DNA of 64,000 nucleotides, from NCBI GenBank assembly GCA_963728995.1, contig CAVSMD010000001.1, positions 310,001 through 374,000 on the forward strand. The letters run 5' to 3'. The stretch is from FEN-1219 sp963728995 (lineage in GTDB: Bacteria > Pseudomonadota > Gammaproteobacteria > Steroidobacterales > Rariloculaceae). The notes beneath the pieces were generated by a model. The model did not search any database and was not told where the DNA came from. It was given only the letters and a program-made list of their open reading frames with translations. This document shows, in pieces, positions 44,356 through 53,370 of the stretch; within the stretch, counting starts at the first letter, position 1, and every line of letters begins with the position of its first letter. The position numbers and the translations under genes were made by a program.

Positions 44356-45240
44356 CTACGGCAACGACAACGGAAACAGGGACTCGCGGTAGCTCAGCGC
44401 GCCAAGATCGCCGCTGGGGAAGATGTGGTGACCGGCAATCCAGTCCCGCGCCTGCGAATACGCGTCTTCCGTGTAGGTGTCGAACACGAGCCGCTCGCCC
44501 GGCCCCCAGCGGCGCGTGTCCATGGCCTCGTGATAGCGGTGCGGAAATTCTTTCTTGTAGTAGTGCGTGTACAGCTCGGGCCGCAGATCGATGTCGCGCT
44601 GTGCGCGTTGCAGCGCGCGGAAGTACTTACGAAGATCTTCGGCTTCCGGCTCGCCATGAATCATCGTCGCGATCATGAACGTGTTGTCGAGCACCTTGCG
44701 GAAGCCGAGCTGCTCGGCGAAGTAGTAAGGGCCGCTGAACAGCGCCGCCGCCGGCACGCGCCCCTCGAGCAGCAGCTCCATGCGCTTGAACAGCAGGCCG
44801 TCGGCGAACGACAGGTTGATCCGCTCGGCCGGCAGGTACTGCTCGAGCGCCTGAATCGTCGCGTAGTGGCTCCCGGACTGATAGCCGACGGAAATCGGCA
44901 CGTCCGCCAGATCCTCCGGCGCGCGCACCGGCGACTCGGCCGGCACGAACACCCCCGCCGGCGCGACGGAATACACGTGCGGATACAAGCGGCCATGCCC
45001 GGAAGAAGCCGCAACATTGACCGTCCAGTGGCAGGCGCAGCTCACGTTCGTATCGCGCCCGGCGGCAAATGATTGATACGCCCCGACCTTGGCGGCGGTA
45101 TCGTGAATCTTGCCGTCCGTGGCCTGCACCTGCTCGCGAAACACGTACGCGAGACCTTCGTCCGCGTAGTAGCCCTTTTCCTCGGCCACCCATTCCTGCA
45201 ACCGAAAGTGCGGATCGATGACGAACGGCTTGGTGCTCAT
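44356..45240 (-). CDS. ABC-transporter substrate-binding-like protein without signal peptide
   Basis: A 294-residue protein. The order FRLQEWVAEEKGYYADEGL, then VGYQSGSHYATIQAL and ARDWIAGHHIFP resembles NMT1/SsuA-type binding proteins. No signal peptide is visible, so it may be cytoplasmic or act as an enzyme (for example THI5-like). ATG 45240 is preceded by GGAGGG. It stands alone, divergent from the DUF2007 gene. The class call is by eye; the ligand is unknown. Confidence 0.55.
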   Translation of the reverse strand: MSTKPFVIDPHFRLQEWVAEEKGYYADEGLAYVFREQVQATDGKIHDTAAKVGAYQSFAAGRDTNVSCACHWTVNVAASSGHGRLYPHVYSVAPAGVFVPAESPVRAPEDLADVPISVGYQSGSHYATIQALEQYLPAERINLSFADGLLFKRMELLLEGRVPAAALFSGPYYFAEQLGFRKVLDNTFMIATMIHGEPEAEDLRKYFRALQRAQRDIDLRPELYTHYYKKEFPHRYHEAMDTRRWGPGERLVFDTYTEDAYSQARDWIAGHHIFPSGDLGALSYRESLFPLSLP

Positions 45241-45307
45241 GAGCGTTCCCTCCAAACAGCAGTATACGCGCCGGCTTCTATGGCACCATGGAGCTGCAGG
45301 GCGCATC

Positions 45308-45496
45308 ATGAAAGCCATCAAGACCTATCCGACACAGACCGAAGCAGACCTCGATCGGCTCGCGCTCGAGGCGGCGGGGATTGCCGCGGTGGTCGTCGGC
45401 GTGGGTGCGCCCATGGAAGGCGGTATCCAGGGCGTGAAGCTCCTCGTGGCGGACGAGCTCGCGGACCGCGCGCTGCAGGTGCTCGAGCAGCGCTAG
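45308..45496 (+). CDS. DUF2007 putative signal-transducing protein
   Basis: A 62-residue protein from ATG 45308. The ferredoxin-like fold reads TQTEADLDRLALEAAGIAAVVV and GVKLLVADELADRALQVLEQ. DUF2007 proteins are small cytoplasmic proteins, sometimes tied to PII-like signalling. It ends in CTAG shared with the dsbA stop from the other strand. Confidence 0.8.
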   Translation: MKAIKTYPTQTEADLDRLALEAAGIAAVVVGVGAPMEGGIQGVKLLVADELADRALQVLEQR

Positions 45497-46143
45497 CTCT
45501 TCCCGCCCCCGCCCCCGTGCTCCTTCTCGATCAGGTAGCTGGCCGTGCGCAGCATCTCGCTGTACGACGCGCCCTGAACGAGATAGCGGCCGTTGATCAC
45601 GATCGTGGGCGTGCTGGACACTCGACACTGCTTCATGTGCTCCGTGGCGCGCCGGATCTTCACCTCGACACCGAAGCTGTTCATGGTCGCGAGAAACTGG
45701 GCTTTATCGACGCCGAAGCCGGCATAGAACGCCGCGATCTTGTCCTCGTCGGGCTTTTCGCCTTCGCCCGGGAGCTTGTGGTTCACGTGAATGGCCTGAT
45801 AGACGGCGTTGTGCGTCTTGTCGGCGATGCCGAGCGCTTCCGCCGCGTAATAGGCCTTCGCGTACGGCATGAAGTCGGCCCGGAACGTCGCCGGGATGTG
45901 CACGACTTTCGCGTACGGCGGCAGCTTCGCGGCCCAGGCGACGAACACCGGCTCGAAACCGTTGCAGGCCGGGCAGATGTAGTTGAAGAACTCCTCCACG
46001 GCCACCGTGCCGTTGGCCGGCTCCAGCGGTTGGCCGTTCTGGATCTCGACGTAATCCTTGCCGGCCACGGGGGCTTGCGCCTGCACGGAGCCAAAGGGGT
46101 GAGCCAGCAAGAGCAGCAGTGCGGGAATCAGGATGCGCTTCAT
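45493..46143 (-). CDS. dsbA: Thiol:disulfide interchange protein DsbA
   Basis: A 216-residue periplasmic oxidoreductase with a signal peptide (1-23, VQAQ). The active site is C57-P-A-C60; the usual His between the cysteines is Ala, as in some DsbA forms, which lowers oxidising strength. The cis-Pro loop is SSTPTIVIN. It introduces disulfides into exported proteins, several of which in this window have paired cysteines. ATG 46143 follows GGAG; a TTG at 46149 is two codons earlier. DsbB is not in the window. Confidence 0.92.
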   Translation of the reverse strand: MKRILIPALLLLLAHPFGSVQAQAPVAGKDYVEIQNGQPLEPANGTVAVEEFFNYICPACNGFEPVFVAWAAKLPPYAKVVHIPATFRADFMPYAKAYYAAEALGIADKTHNAVYQAIHVNHKLPGEGEKPDEDKIAAFYAGFGVDKAQFLATMNSFGVEVKIRRATEHMKQCRVSSTPTIVINGRYLVQGASYSEMLRTASYLIEKEHGGGGGKS

Positions 46144-46343
46144 GTTCAACTCCGTTCACAAGGCCTTACGGGTCCGTTACCCGAAACGTAACAGGTCAGG
46201 CGGCCCCTATTCCACACCGTGCCGGGCGCCGTAGCTTCCGGGGTGAACTCCGTCCTGGGCCGGACCGCTGCCGTTCGCTAGTATGCTTGACAGCACGCCA
46301 CCGCCCGGCGCATTCGCCGCGCTACCCCCGAGGTCCCGTCCGA

Positions 46344-47234
46344 ATGAATCAATCGCTTACCGAAGTCGCGGCCCTGCGCCCGCCCCTCAGGGCGGTACGC
46401 CGCCACGAGGCGCTTCGGTTCGTGCAGCGCGCCCCGCTAATGCTCGCGGCCGGCCTGCTCGTCGCAGTCTTGGCACAGCAGCCCGCCGGCGCGCAATCGG
46501 CAGCGGACCCAGGGCCTGTGCCCAGCGCGGAGCCGTCCTCGGACCAGCCCACGCGCCTGGCCGACGATTTCAAAGCCTTCATCGGCCAGCCGAGAAATTG
46601 GGGGCGCCGCGGGTGGCTGCATTTCGGCGGCGTGGTCGCGGCGGTCGGCCTGGCCTATCACCGTGACGAGGATGTCCGCGCCCGTTTTGCGAACGATGGG
46701 GACCCGGACTACCACGAGATCGCGGACGCGATGCCGGCGGCCATCGCCTTCGGCGGCATGTGGTTCGCCGCCAAGCTCGCTCACAACGACGAAGCCCGCT
46801 GGGAAGTCGCCGCAATGCGGCGCGCCGTCGTGATCGAGACGCTCAGCTCGGAAATCGTGAAGGTGGCCCTGCGCCGCGAACGGCCCGGGCCCGGCGTGCC
46901 GCGGGATCACTGGAACGACGGCGGCCTGTCGTTTCCGTCGGGGCATACGGCGGCCGCGTTCGCGATCGGCACCGTGCTCGCGGAGTCCGGCGACGATCGC
47001 CACCGCTGGCTGCGCCGCGTGGCCGGCTACGGAATCGGCGCCCTGACCGGCTACGAGCGACTCAACCACGACGCCCATTGGCTTTCCGACACGGTCGCGG
47101 GCGCCGCCATCGGGATTGCGACGGCCAGGTTCGTCATGAAGCGGCGCGAGGACGCGGCACCGCGCGGCGAAGTCGCGCTGCTGCCGCTCGACGGCGGGGC
47201 GATGCTGACTTACACCGTCCCACTCCGGCGCTGA
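46344..47234 (+). CDS. PAP2-family phosphatase, exported
   Basis: A 296-residue protein with a long basic start and a hydrophobic helix (PLMLAAGLLVAVLAQQP). Phosphatase motifs are KVALRRERPGP, FPSGHTAAAFAIGT and YERLNHDAHWLSD, the last with His and Asp. It dephosphorylates lipid pyrophosphates or phosphatidic acid at the periplasmic side. It is divergent from dsbA (190 bases between, nothing recognised). The gene for the histidine kinase begins about 50 bases later. Confidence 0.85.
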   Translation: MNQSLTEVAALRPPLRAVRRHEALRFVQRAPLMLAAGLLVAVLAQQPAGAQSAADPGPVPSAEPSSDQPTRLADDFKAFIGQPRNWGRRGWLHFGGVVAAVGLAYHRDEDVRARFANDGDPDYHEIADAMPAAIAFGGMWFAAKLAHNDEARWEVAAMRRAVVIETLSSEIVKVALRRERPGPGVPRDHWNDGGLSFPSGHTAAAFAIGTVLAESGDDRHRWLRRVAGYGIGALTGYERLNHDAHWLSDTVAGAAIGIATARFVMKRREDAAPRGEVALLPLDGGAMLTYTVPLRR

Positions 47235-47284
47235 CAAATCCCATCATTCGGGCCCGTGCATGCCGGGCCGCATTCCCGCCGTAG

Positions 47285-48382
47285 ATGCCGGCCGCGGGCG
47301 GCGTCACCCGGCTGCCGATATACTCGGCCACCGTGAACCGCCGCCTCGAATCCGGCCTGACCGTCTTCGCCTATTTCACGGCGATCGGCCTGCTGTTCTT
47401 CGGCTACCGATACCTCGAGATCGTCGCAGCGGGCGCTGCGGTTTCCCCGCTCGTGCCGTTGATCAATGAGCTGTTCACGGGCGCGTGGATGGCGGCGCTG
47501 CTGTTTCCGTTCGTGGCCAGGGTCGCTCGGCGTCATCCCGTGAGTCTCGCCACCTGGACGTCTTGGTTGCCGGTGCACGCCGGTGCGCTGATCGTCTATT
47601 CGCTGGCGCACACGTCGCTGCTTTGGCTGCTTCGCAGCCTGCTGTATCCCCTCTTCGGCCTCCCCGCGTACGACTACGGGATCATGATCGCTCGCTATCC
47701 GATGGAGTTCTTCCACGACGTGATCGCGTACGGCGTCATCGTCAGCGTTCTGTATCTCTTCGACCGGCATGTGCGTGCCGTGCAGCTCGAAGCGACGCTG
47801 GCACGGACGCGTCTCGAGAATCTGCGGCTGCAGCTACAGCCGCATTTCCTGTTCAACGCACTGAACACCATCTCGTCGGTCATCTACGAGGATCCGCGGC
47901 GCGCGGACACCATGATCGCCTCTCTCAGCGAGCTGCTGCGAGCGACCATCGACGACTCCGACGCACCGCTCGTGCCGCTCGAGCGCGAGATCGCCACGCT
48001 CGAACGGTATCTCGATGTCATGCGCAAGCGGTTCGAGGACCGGCTGACCGTGGAAGTGCGCATCGACGCGGACGTGCGGCAAGCGCTCGTGCCCCATCTG
48101 CTGCTGCAACCGCTCGTCGAGAACTCGATCAGGCACGGCGCCGATCCGCGCTCCCACGTCGTCAACGTCACGCTCGTCGCGCGGCGGGACGGCCAGCGAA
48201 TTAGCCTTGGCATCCGCGACCGAGGGTGCGGGCTCCCGGAGGGCCGGCTACGGCGGGGCACGGGCCTCACGAACACGGCCGAGCGCCTGACGCAGCTCTA
48301 TGGACCGGAGCACGCGCTGGCGTTCGAGAACTGCGCCGACGGCGGCCTGCTCGTGACCGTCGCCGTGCCATTTCGCACATGA
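47285..48382 (+). CDS. LytS/YehU-type sensor histidine kinase
   Basis: A 365-residue membrane protein with four hydrophobic helices (about residues 25-150) and a His_kinase domain: RLQLQPHFLFNALNTISSVI carries the phosphorylated His, followed by RRADTMIASLSELLRATI and an ATPase part with HLLLQPLVENSIRHG and DRGCGLP. The first membrane segment (FAYFTAIGLLFFGYRYLEI) has no periplasmic sensor domain, so it probably senses inside the membrane. Its stop overlaps the response-regulator start (ATGA). Confidence 0.9.
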   Translation: MPAAGGVTRLPIYSATVNRRLESGLTVFAYFTAIGLLFFGYRYLEIVAAGAAVSPLVPLINELFTGAWMAALLFPFVARVARRHPVSLATWTSWLPVHAGALIVYSLAHTSLLWLLRSLLYPLFGLPAYDYGIMIARYPMEFFHDVIAYGVIVSVLYLFDRHVRAVQLEATLARTRLENLRLQLQPHFLFNALNTISSVIYEDPRRADTMIASLSELLRATIDDSDAPLVPLEREIATLERYLDVMRKRFEDRLTVEVRIDADVRQALVPHLLLQPLVENSIRHGADPRSHVVNVTLVARRDGQRISLGIRDRGCGLPEGRLRRGTGLTNTAERLTQLYGPEHALAFENCADGGLLVTVAVPFRT

Positions 48383-49122
48383 TTCGCGTGCTCATCGTCG
48401 ACGACGAGCCGCCCGCGCGACGCAAGGTGCGACGGTTTCTAGCGCGCGACACGGAGATCGGCGAGATCAGGGAGGTGGGCTCGGCGCGCGCTGCGATCGA
48501 GGCCATCCGTAGCTTCGCGCCGGAGCTGGTGTTTCTCGACGTGCAGATGCCGGACGGCGACGGGTTCAGCGTGTTGTCGGCGACTGCCGAGCCACGCGGC
48601 TTCCACGTCATCTTCCTGACCGCGCATGAGCAGTACGCGCTCGAAGCCTTCGAGGCGGAGGCGCTCGACTATCTCCTGAAGCCCGTCGATCCCGAGCGCT
48701 TCGAGCGGTCGCTCGAGCGAGCCAAGGCCGGAATCGCGCTGCGTCGCGACGAGACGTCGGAGCCGTTGCAGGCGCCCTTGCAGCGCCTCGTGGTCGAGAA
48801 GGGTGGGCGCGAGATCTTTCTGGCGGTGACGCGCATCGATTGGGCCGCCGCGGACGGCAACTACCTGCAGCTGCACGCCGGCGGCGAGACGTACACGCTG
48901 CGCGCGACACTCGACAGCCTCGCGCGAAGTCTGGATCCGCAACGCTTCGTGCAAATCAATCGTGCGCACCTCGTGAATGTCGACAGCATCAAGGAAATGC
49001 AGCCGTTGTTTCACGGCGAGCGCCTCGTGGTGCTCAAAGACGGCAGCGAGCTCACCTGGACGCGGCGCTTCAGGGCGACGCAGGCCGCTTCGTCACGACT
49101 CCGGGCCCGCTCGTCACAATGA
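48379..49122 (+). CDS. LytTR response regulator
   Basis: A 247-residue protein. The receiver domain has VLIVDDEPPARRK, FLDVQMPDGDG with the phospho-Asp, and LTAHEQYALEAFE; the LytTR DNA-binding part from about residue 145 has DWAAADGNYLQLH and RSLDPQRFVQINRAHLVNVD. It binds promoter repeats and activates transcription. Its last codon overlaps the start of the PQQ dehydrogenase gene (ATGA at 49119-49122). That is unusual and suggests a fixed partnership. Confidence 0.92.
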   Translation: MIRVLIVDDEPPARRKVRRFLARDTEIGEIREVGSARAAIEAIRSFAPELVFLDVQMPDGDGFSVLSATAEPRGFHVIFLTAHEQYALEAFEAEALDYLLKPVDPERFERSLERAKAGIALRRDETSEPLQAPLQRLVVEKGGREIFLAVTRIDWAAADGNYLQLHAGGETYTLRATLDSLARSLDPQRFVQINRAHLVNVDSIKEMQPLFHGERLVVLKDGSELTWTRRFRATQAASSRLRARSSQ

Positions 49123-51077
49123 CTTTGGCGCGCCGCGCGCCACGCAGCACACTCGCGGCCATGAAAACAATCACCCCGATGGTCGGATGGCCGAGCGGCG
49201 CGGCGCTCGCGTTTCTCATCTGTGCGCCCGCCGTGCATGCGGCCGACGACGGCTGGCCCGTGTATGGCGGCGACGCCGGCGGCACGCGCTATTCGACGGC
49301 GAAGCAGATCACGCGTGCGAACGTCGGCGCGCTGCGCGTCGCCTGGACGTACCACACGCACGCGCTCGACACCCCGAGCGCGCTCGATCAGAAGGTGGCA
49401 TTCGAGGCCACGCCCATTTTGGTCGACGGCATGCTGCTTCTCACGACGCCATTCAATCGCGTGATTGCCCTCGACCCCGCCACCGGCGCGGAGATCTGGA
49501 GCTACGACCCCAAGGTCGATCGCGCGCACGGCTATTCCGAGGTCACCTCGCGGGGCGTGGCGGCGTGGACCGATGAGCGCGCACCGGTTGGAGCGCCCTG
49601 CAAGCTGCGGGTATTCGAGGGCACGATTGACGGGCGGTTGCTCGCTCTCGACGGTAAAACGGGTAAGCTCTGCGCCGACTTCGGGGCTGCCGGCATGGTC
49701 GAGCTCACGCGCGGCGTCGGCTTCGGCCCGGAGTTTCGCGGCGACTACGAGATCACGTCCGCGCCTACCATCGTGGGGGATCTCGTGATCAGCGGGTCGG
49801 CGATCGGGGACAACGGCGCGGTGGACATGCCGCGCGGCGTGGTGCGGGCGTTCGACGCGCGCAGCGGCGCACTGAAATGGACGTGGGATCCGATTCCGTG
49901 GGCCGAGCGACAGCAGGTTCGCACCGGCGCCGCGAATGCCTGGTCGACTTTCGCCGCGGATCCGGCGCGGGATCTCGTCTTCATCCCCACCGGCAGCGCC
50001 AGCCCCGATTACTACGGCGGCGCGAGGCCGGGCGACGGCCAATGGGCGAACTCGGTCGTCGCGCTGCAGGCGTCCACGGGGGCGTTCGTGTGGGGCTTCC
50101 AGGTCGTGCATCACGATCTGTGGGACTTCGACGTGGCTTCGCAACCGGTGCTCATCGAGTTCCGCGGCCGGCCCGCCGTCGCCGTGACGACGAAGATCGG
50201 TCATGTGTTCGTGCTCGATCGCGCGACCGGGCAGCCGCTGCACGAGGTCGAGGAGCGCCCGGTGCCGGAGAGCGACATTCCAGGGGAGCACGCGTCGCCG
50301 ACGCAGCCATTCCCCGCGTGGGAATCCATGCTGCCACGGACATTGAGCGCGGCGGACGCCTGGGGCTCATCGCCGGACATGCGCGAGTGGTGCGCTCAGC
50401 GACTGGCGTCGCTGCGCAACGAAGGCTTGTTCACGCCGCCGAGCATGGGCGGCACGCTTTCGTTTCCCGGCAACGCTGGCGGCGTGAACTGGGGCGGCGC
50501 CGCATGGGACCCGGAGCGCCGCCTGCTGATCGCGAGCACGAACCGTCTCGCGGCGATCATGAGAATCATCCCGCGCGAGGACCTGCAATCGGCCATCGCT
50601 CGCAAGCAGGACACCGAGACGTCATGGGGCGGCGAGTTCGCCCTCCAGCGCGGGACGCCGTTCGGCATGCACCGGGAATGGCTCGTCGCGCCGAACCGTC
50701 AGCCGTGCAACCCGCCGCCCTGGGGCGCCGTCGTGGCCTTCGACCCGCAGACGGGGACGATTCGGTGGGAGTCGCCGCTCGGCGTGATGGGCGACGGATG
50801 GCCGCAAGGCTCGATCAGCCTCGGCGGTCCCGTGGCGACCGCGGGCGGACTGATCTTCACGGCGGGGACGATCGATCCACACCTGCGGGCCTTCGACAGC
50901 GACACGGGACGCGAGGTCTGGAGCATCGAGCTGCCCGCCAGCGCGCAGTCGACGCCGATGGTCTACGTGTGGCACGGCAAGCAGTACGTCGTGGTCTCCG
51001 CCGGCGGTCACGGCAAGTTGAGAAGTGCGCTCGGCGGCAACCTGGGCGATTCGGTCGTTGCGTTGGCGCTACCGTAG
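49119..51077 (+). CDS. PQQ-dependent dehydrogenase, exported
   Basis: About 652 residues from ATG 49119, or 638 from ATG 49161 which gives the better signal peptide (VHAADDG). The eight-bladed propeller is evident from repeats such as GDLVISGSAIGDNG, LIFTAGTIDPHLRAFDS and GKQYVVVSAGGHGKL. PQQ contacts are suggested by the RYSTAKQITRANV and HHDLWDFDV segments. It oxidises a sugar or alcohol in the periplasm and passes electrons to quinone. The coupling to LytTR is by overlap. Its 3' end carries the first copy of a 33-bp direct repeat. Confidence 0.88.
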   Translation: MTLARRAPRSTLAAMKTITPMVGWPSGAALAFLICAPAVHAADDGWPVYGGDAGGTRYSTAKQITRANVGALRVAWTYHTHALDTPSALDQKVAFEATPILVDGMLLLTTPFNRVIALDPATGAEIWSYDPKVDRAHGYSEVTSRGVAAWTDERAPVGAPCKLRVFEGTIDGRLLALDGKTGKLCADFGAAGMVELTRGVGFGPEFRGDYEITSAPTIVGDLVISGSAIGDNGAVDMPRGVVRAFDARSGALKWTWDPIPWAERQQVRTGAANAWSTFAADPARDLVFIPTGSASPDYYGGARPGDGQWANSVVALQASTGAFVWGFQVVHHDLWDFDVASQPVLIEFRGRPAVAVTTKIGHVFVLDRATGQPLHEVEERPVPESDIPGEHASPTQPFPAWESMLPRTLSAADAWGSSPDMREWCAQRLASLRNEGLFTPPSMGGTLSFPGNAGGVNWGGAAWDPERRLLIASTNRLAAIMRIIPREDLQSAIARKQDTETSWGGEFALQRGTPFGMHREWLVAPNRQPCNPPPWGAVVAFDPQTGTIRWESPLGVMGDGWPQGSISLGGPVATAGGLIFTAGTIDPHLRAFDSDTGREVWSIELPASAQSTPMVYVWHGKQYVVVSAGGHGKLRSALGGNLGDSVVALALP

Positions 51078-51080
51078 CGC
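51048..51080. repeat. 33-bp direct repeat, copy 1 (3' end of PQQ dehydrogenase gene)
   Basis: It matches 53371-53403 in 31 of 33 positions (mismatches at positions 21 and 25). It holds the last codons and stop of the dehydrogenase and, on the minus strand, the end of the transglutaminase-like gene. The last 15 bases, GCGCTACCGTAGCGC, form a palindrome with one central base. Confidence 0.8.
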
Positions 51081-51905
51081 GACGCCCGTGGCCGGCGTCA
51101 CTGAATCTTCATCCGTCCAGACCTTGAAACTTTCCAATACGGCGGGACCGAAAGTCGTGGCGATCGCGACATCGGCAGCGTCGCGGCCTCGCGCGATCAA
51201 CACCCTGCCGATTCTCGGCACATTGTTGCGCGGATCGAACGTGTACCACCGTCCGTCCAAATAAGCTTCAAACCAAGCCGCGAAATCCATCACGCTATAG
51301 GGCGGCGGCGTGCCCATGTCGCCCAGGTAGCCAGTGCAGTAGCGGGCCGGAATATTCATGCACCGGCACAAAGCGACGGCGAGATGCGCAAAGTCGCGGC
51401 AAACACCGGTGCGCTCGTTGTATGCCTCCCACGCGGTTTTGGTTGCCCGAGCATTTTCGTAACCGAACACGATGTGGTTGTGGACGAAATCGCAAATGGC
51501 CTGGACGCGCGGCCATCCTGTTGGCGTCTGACCGAAGAGAGTCCAAGCCGTCTCGGACAGTCGATCTGTTTCGCAGTATCGGCTGCCCAGCAAAAATACC
51601 AATGTGTCATCAGGCAGATCCTGCACGGGGAACTGGCGAGCAGACCAAACCACAGCGTCCTCCTCTCCCCTATCTCTCACCACTCCTGCGCCGCGGATCG
51701 CGATTCTTCCTATAGGCGCGACGAGCCGATTGCACCAGTTACCGAAGCCATCGCGATAGGCCACGATCGGAACGGACGGCTCGCTGGTTAGGTAATCGGG
51801 CACGACGATATCGGACGCCCGTGAATAGTGAACATTCACGGTCAATATCATGGGCGTATCCTGGGAACACTTGTAGATCAGCTCGTAGCCGACACGGATT
51901 TGCAT
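51069..51905 (-). CDS. Transglutaminase-like protein lacking the catalytic His
   Basis: A 278-residue protein with an N-terminal beta part and a transglutaminase core: T-G-V-C169-R-D-F-A-H, CMNIPARYCTGYLGDMG, and YTFDPRNN with D224. Where the catalytic His normally stands (DFHAW) it has D207-F-A-A-W, so the His is Ala209. A subfamily with this change is plausible, but I recall it only by eye. It may be a non-enzymatic binding form. There is no signal peptide. Its end lies in the direct repeat. It diverges from the ECF sigma gene (217 bases). Confidence 0.75.
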   Translation of the reverse strand: MQIRVGYELIYKCSQDTPMILTVNVHYSRASDIVVPDYLTSEPSVPIVAYRDGFGNWCNRLVAPIGRIAIRGAGVVRDRGEEDAVVWSARQFPVQDLPDDTLVFLLGSRYCETDRLSETAWTLFGQTPTGWPRVQAICDFVHNHIVFGYENARATKTAWEAYNERTGVCRDFAHLAVALCRCMNIPARYCTGYLGDMGTPPPYSVMDFAAWFEAYLDGRWYTFDPRNNVPRIGRVLIARGRDAADVAIATTFGPAVLESFKVWTDEDSVTPATGVALR

Positions 51906-52122
51906 GCGCTGCTCCTGACGCTCGTCGTTCGCGATTGACCGACGAGCGCGTCAGCTATTGCGGGAGGATGAGGGACGACGATCCCCAAGGGATGCAGGCG
52001 CATGGTAGCACCCGCAACGGGGGCGGCCGACGAAAGGGAGCCGAGAGCGACCATAGTCGCGAGCGGTGATGGGTCGCTCGCTGTGTCCGTCATAAACGTC
52101 GCACCGCGACTACTACCTTAAT

Positions 52123-52704
52123 ATGGGACTCATACAGTCACTGCTGCGCAGAGACGTCGGTGCCGATGCCGCCCCAGCCGCCGTGGAACGCCAGGACGAG
52201 CTGTACCGCACGGCGGCGAAGGAGCTCGGGCCCGCGATGGCCCGGCTCGCCGCCGCGTACGAGCGCGATCCCGCGCACCGGCCGGACTTGCTACAAGACA
52301 TTCATCTCGCTGTCTGGCAAAGCCTGGCAAACTTCAAAGGCGAGTGCGCGCTCCGCACTTGGGTCTATCGGGTGGCGCACAACACGGCCGCGACTCACGT
52401 TCGTCGACAAAAGCGTGCCCGGCAAAACCAGTGGGTCACTCTCGAAGAGCTGGAGGGCATGCCGGCCGAGCTCGATAACGAACGCCTCGCGGATGAGTGG
52501 GGAGTGTTCGAAAGGCTCGGCGTCATCGTCCAGAAGCTCAACCCCATCGATCGGGATGTTCTGCTGCTTTACCTGGAAGGGCTTGGAGCGTCCGAAATCG
52601 CCGCCGTCGTCGGTCTATCACCCAATCTCGTTGCACAGAAAGTACATCGGACGAAAAGCGTACTGAAGCGCTACTTCGTATCAGGAGACGAATCATGCCC
52701 ATGA
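52123..52704 (+). CDS. ECF-type RNA polymerase sigma factor
   Basis: A 193-residue sigma-70 family protein with region 2 (DLLQDIHLAVWQSLANFKGE, ALRTWVYRVAHNTAATHVRR) and region 4 (LGVIVQKLNPIDRDVLLLYLEGL, SEIAAVVGLSPNLVAQKVHR). It directs RNA polymerase to a small regulon. The next gene, a small membrane protein, begins inside its last codons (ATG 52695) and is a probable anti-sigma factor. The promoter zone just before the ATG has CTTAATATGG; no extracytoplasmic sigma consensus is seen. Confidence 0.9.
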   Translation: MGLIQSLLRRDVGADAAPAAVERQDELYRTAAKELGPAMARLAAAYERDPAHRPDLLQDIHLAVWQSLANFKGECALRTWVYRVAHNTAATHVRRQKRARQNQWVTLEELEGMPAELDNERLADEWGVFERLGVIVQKLNPIDRDVLLLYLEGLGASEIAAVVGLSPNLVAQKVHRTKSVLKRYFVSGDESCP

Positions 52705-53294
52705 ACGACGAAAACGAGCTCCGCGCCCTCTGGCGAGGTCAACTCACCGGTACGGAACCCATGACGCCCGAGCAGCTTCGCTCGCGTGCCAAGCGGCTCG
52801 AATCAAAAGCACGACGTAGCGTACGGGTGAATCAGATCTCGGCAGGGCTGGTAGCGATGGGTGCAGTTGGGCTGTTCGCGATCGAACGTGGGCTGCTCTT
52901 CAAAGTCGGTGCAGCCCTGCTGCTGATCGCGGCCGCATATATCGCCTGGGGAATGAAGTACTTTTTCGCGGCACTGCCGGTTCCTGCCGGCGCAACCGCG
53001 GAAACCTGCGCTGCAGTGCACAAACGGCAGCTCGAGCGTCAGCGGGATCTCAATCTCTCCATACCTTCCGGCGTGCGTCTCATGCTTCCAGGCACGATGC
53101 TCGTGTTCCTGGGTCCGATCTGGCCCAACAGTGAATCGTACCTCGGGCCGGAGGCTTGGGCCGCACCGATCGCTATGATTGGCATCGCACTATTTGTGTT
53201 CGAGGCATCGATCACCTACGGGCAGATCGTTGCTCGCCGATTCCAACACGAGATCAACGATCTCGAGGCAATGATGAGGGACGCCCCACGGTGA
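52695..53294 (+). CDS. Membrane protein, probable partner (anti-sigma-like) of the sigma factor
   Basis: A 199-residue protein starting ATG 52695, 10 bases before the sigma stop. Cytoplasmic start MNDENELRALWRGQ and a helix LRSRAKRLESKARRSVRV are followed by helices at about 50-90 and 130-175. The pair order and overlap are those of sigma/anti-sigma operons, but there is no zinc-binding motif, so the role is inferred. The gene ends just before the second direct repeat (53371). Confidence 0.6.
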   Translation: MPMNDENELRALWRGQLTGTEPMTPEQLRSRAKRLESKARRSVRVNQISAGLVAMGAVGLFAIERGLLFKVGAALLLIAAAYIAWGMKYFFAALPVPAGATAETCAAVHKRQLERQRDLNLSIPSGVRLMLPGTMLVFLGPIWPNSESYLGPEAWAAPIAMIGIALFVFEASITYGQIVARRFQHEINDLEAMMRDAPR

Positions 53295-53370
53295 CAGGCC
53301 ACGTTCGCAACGGCACGCGCCCCGCCGTGCGTCTTTTGGGGCCGCCTGTCGTGCTGTTCGACTCGCGGCG

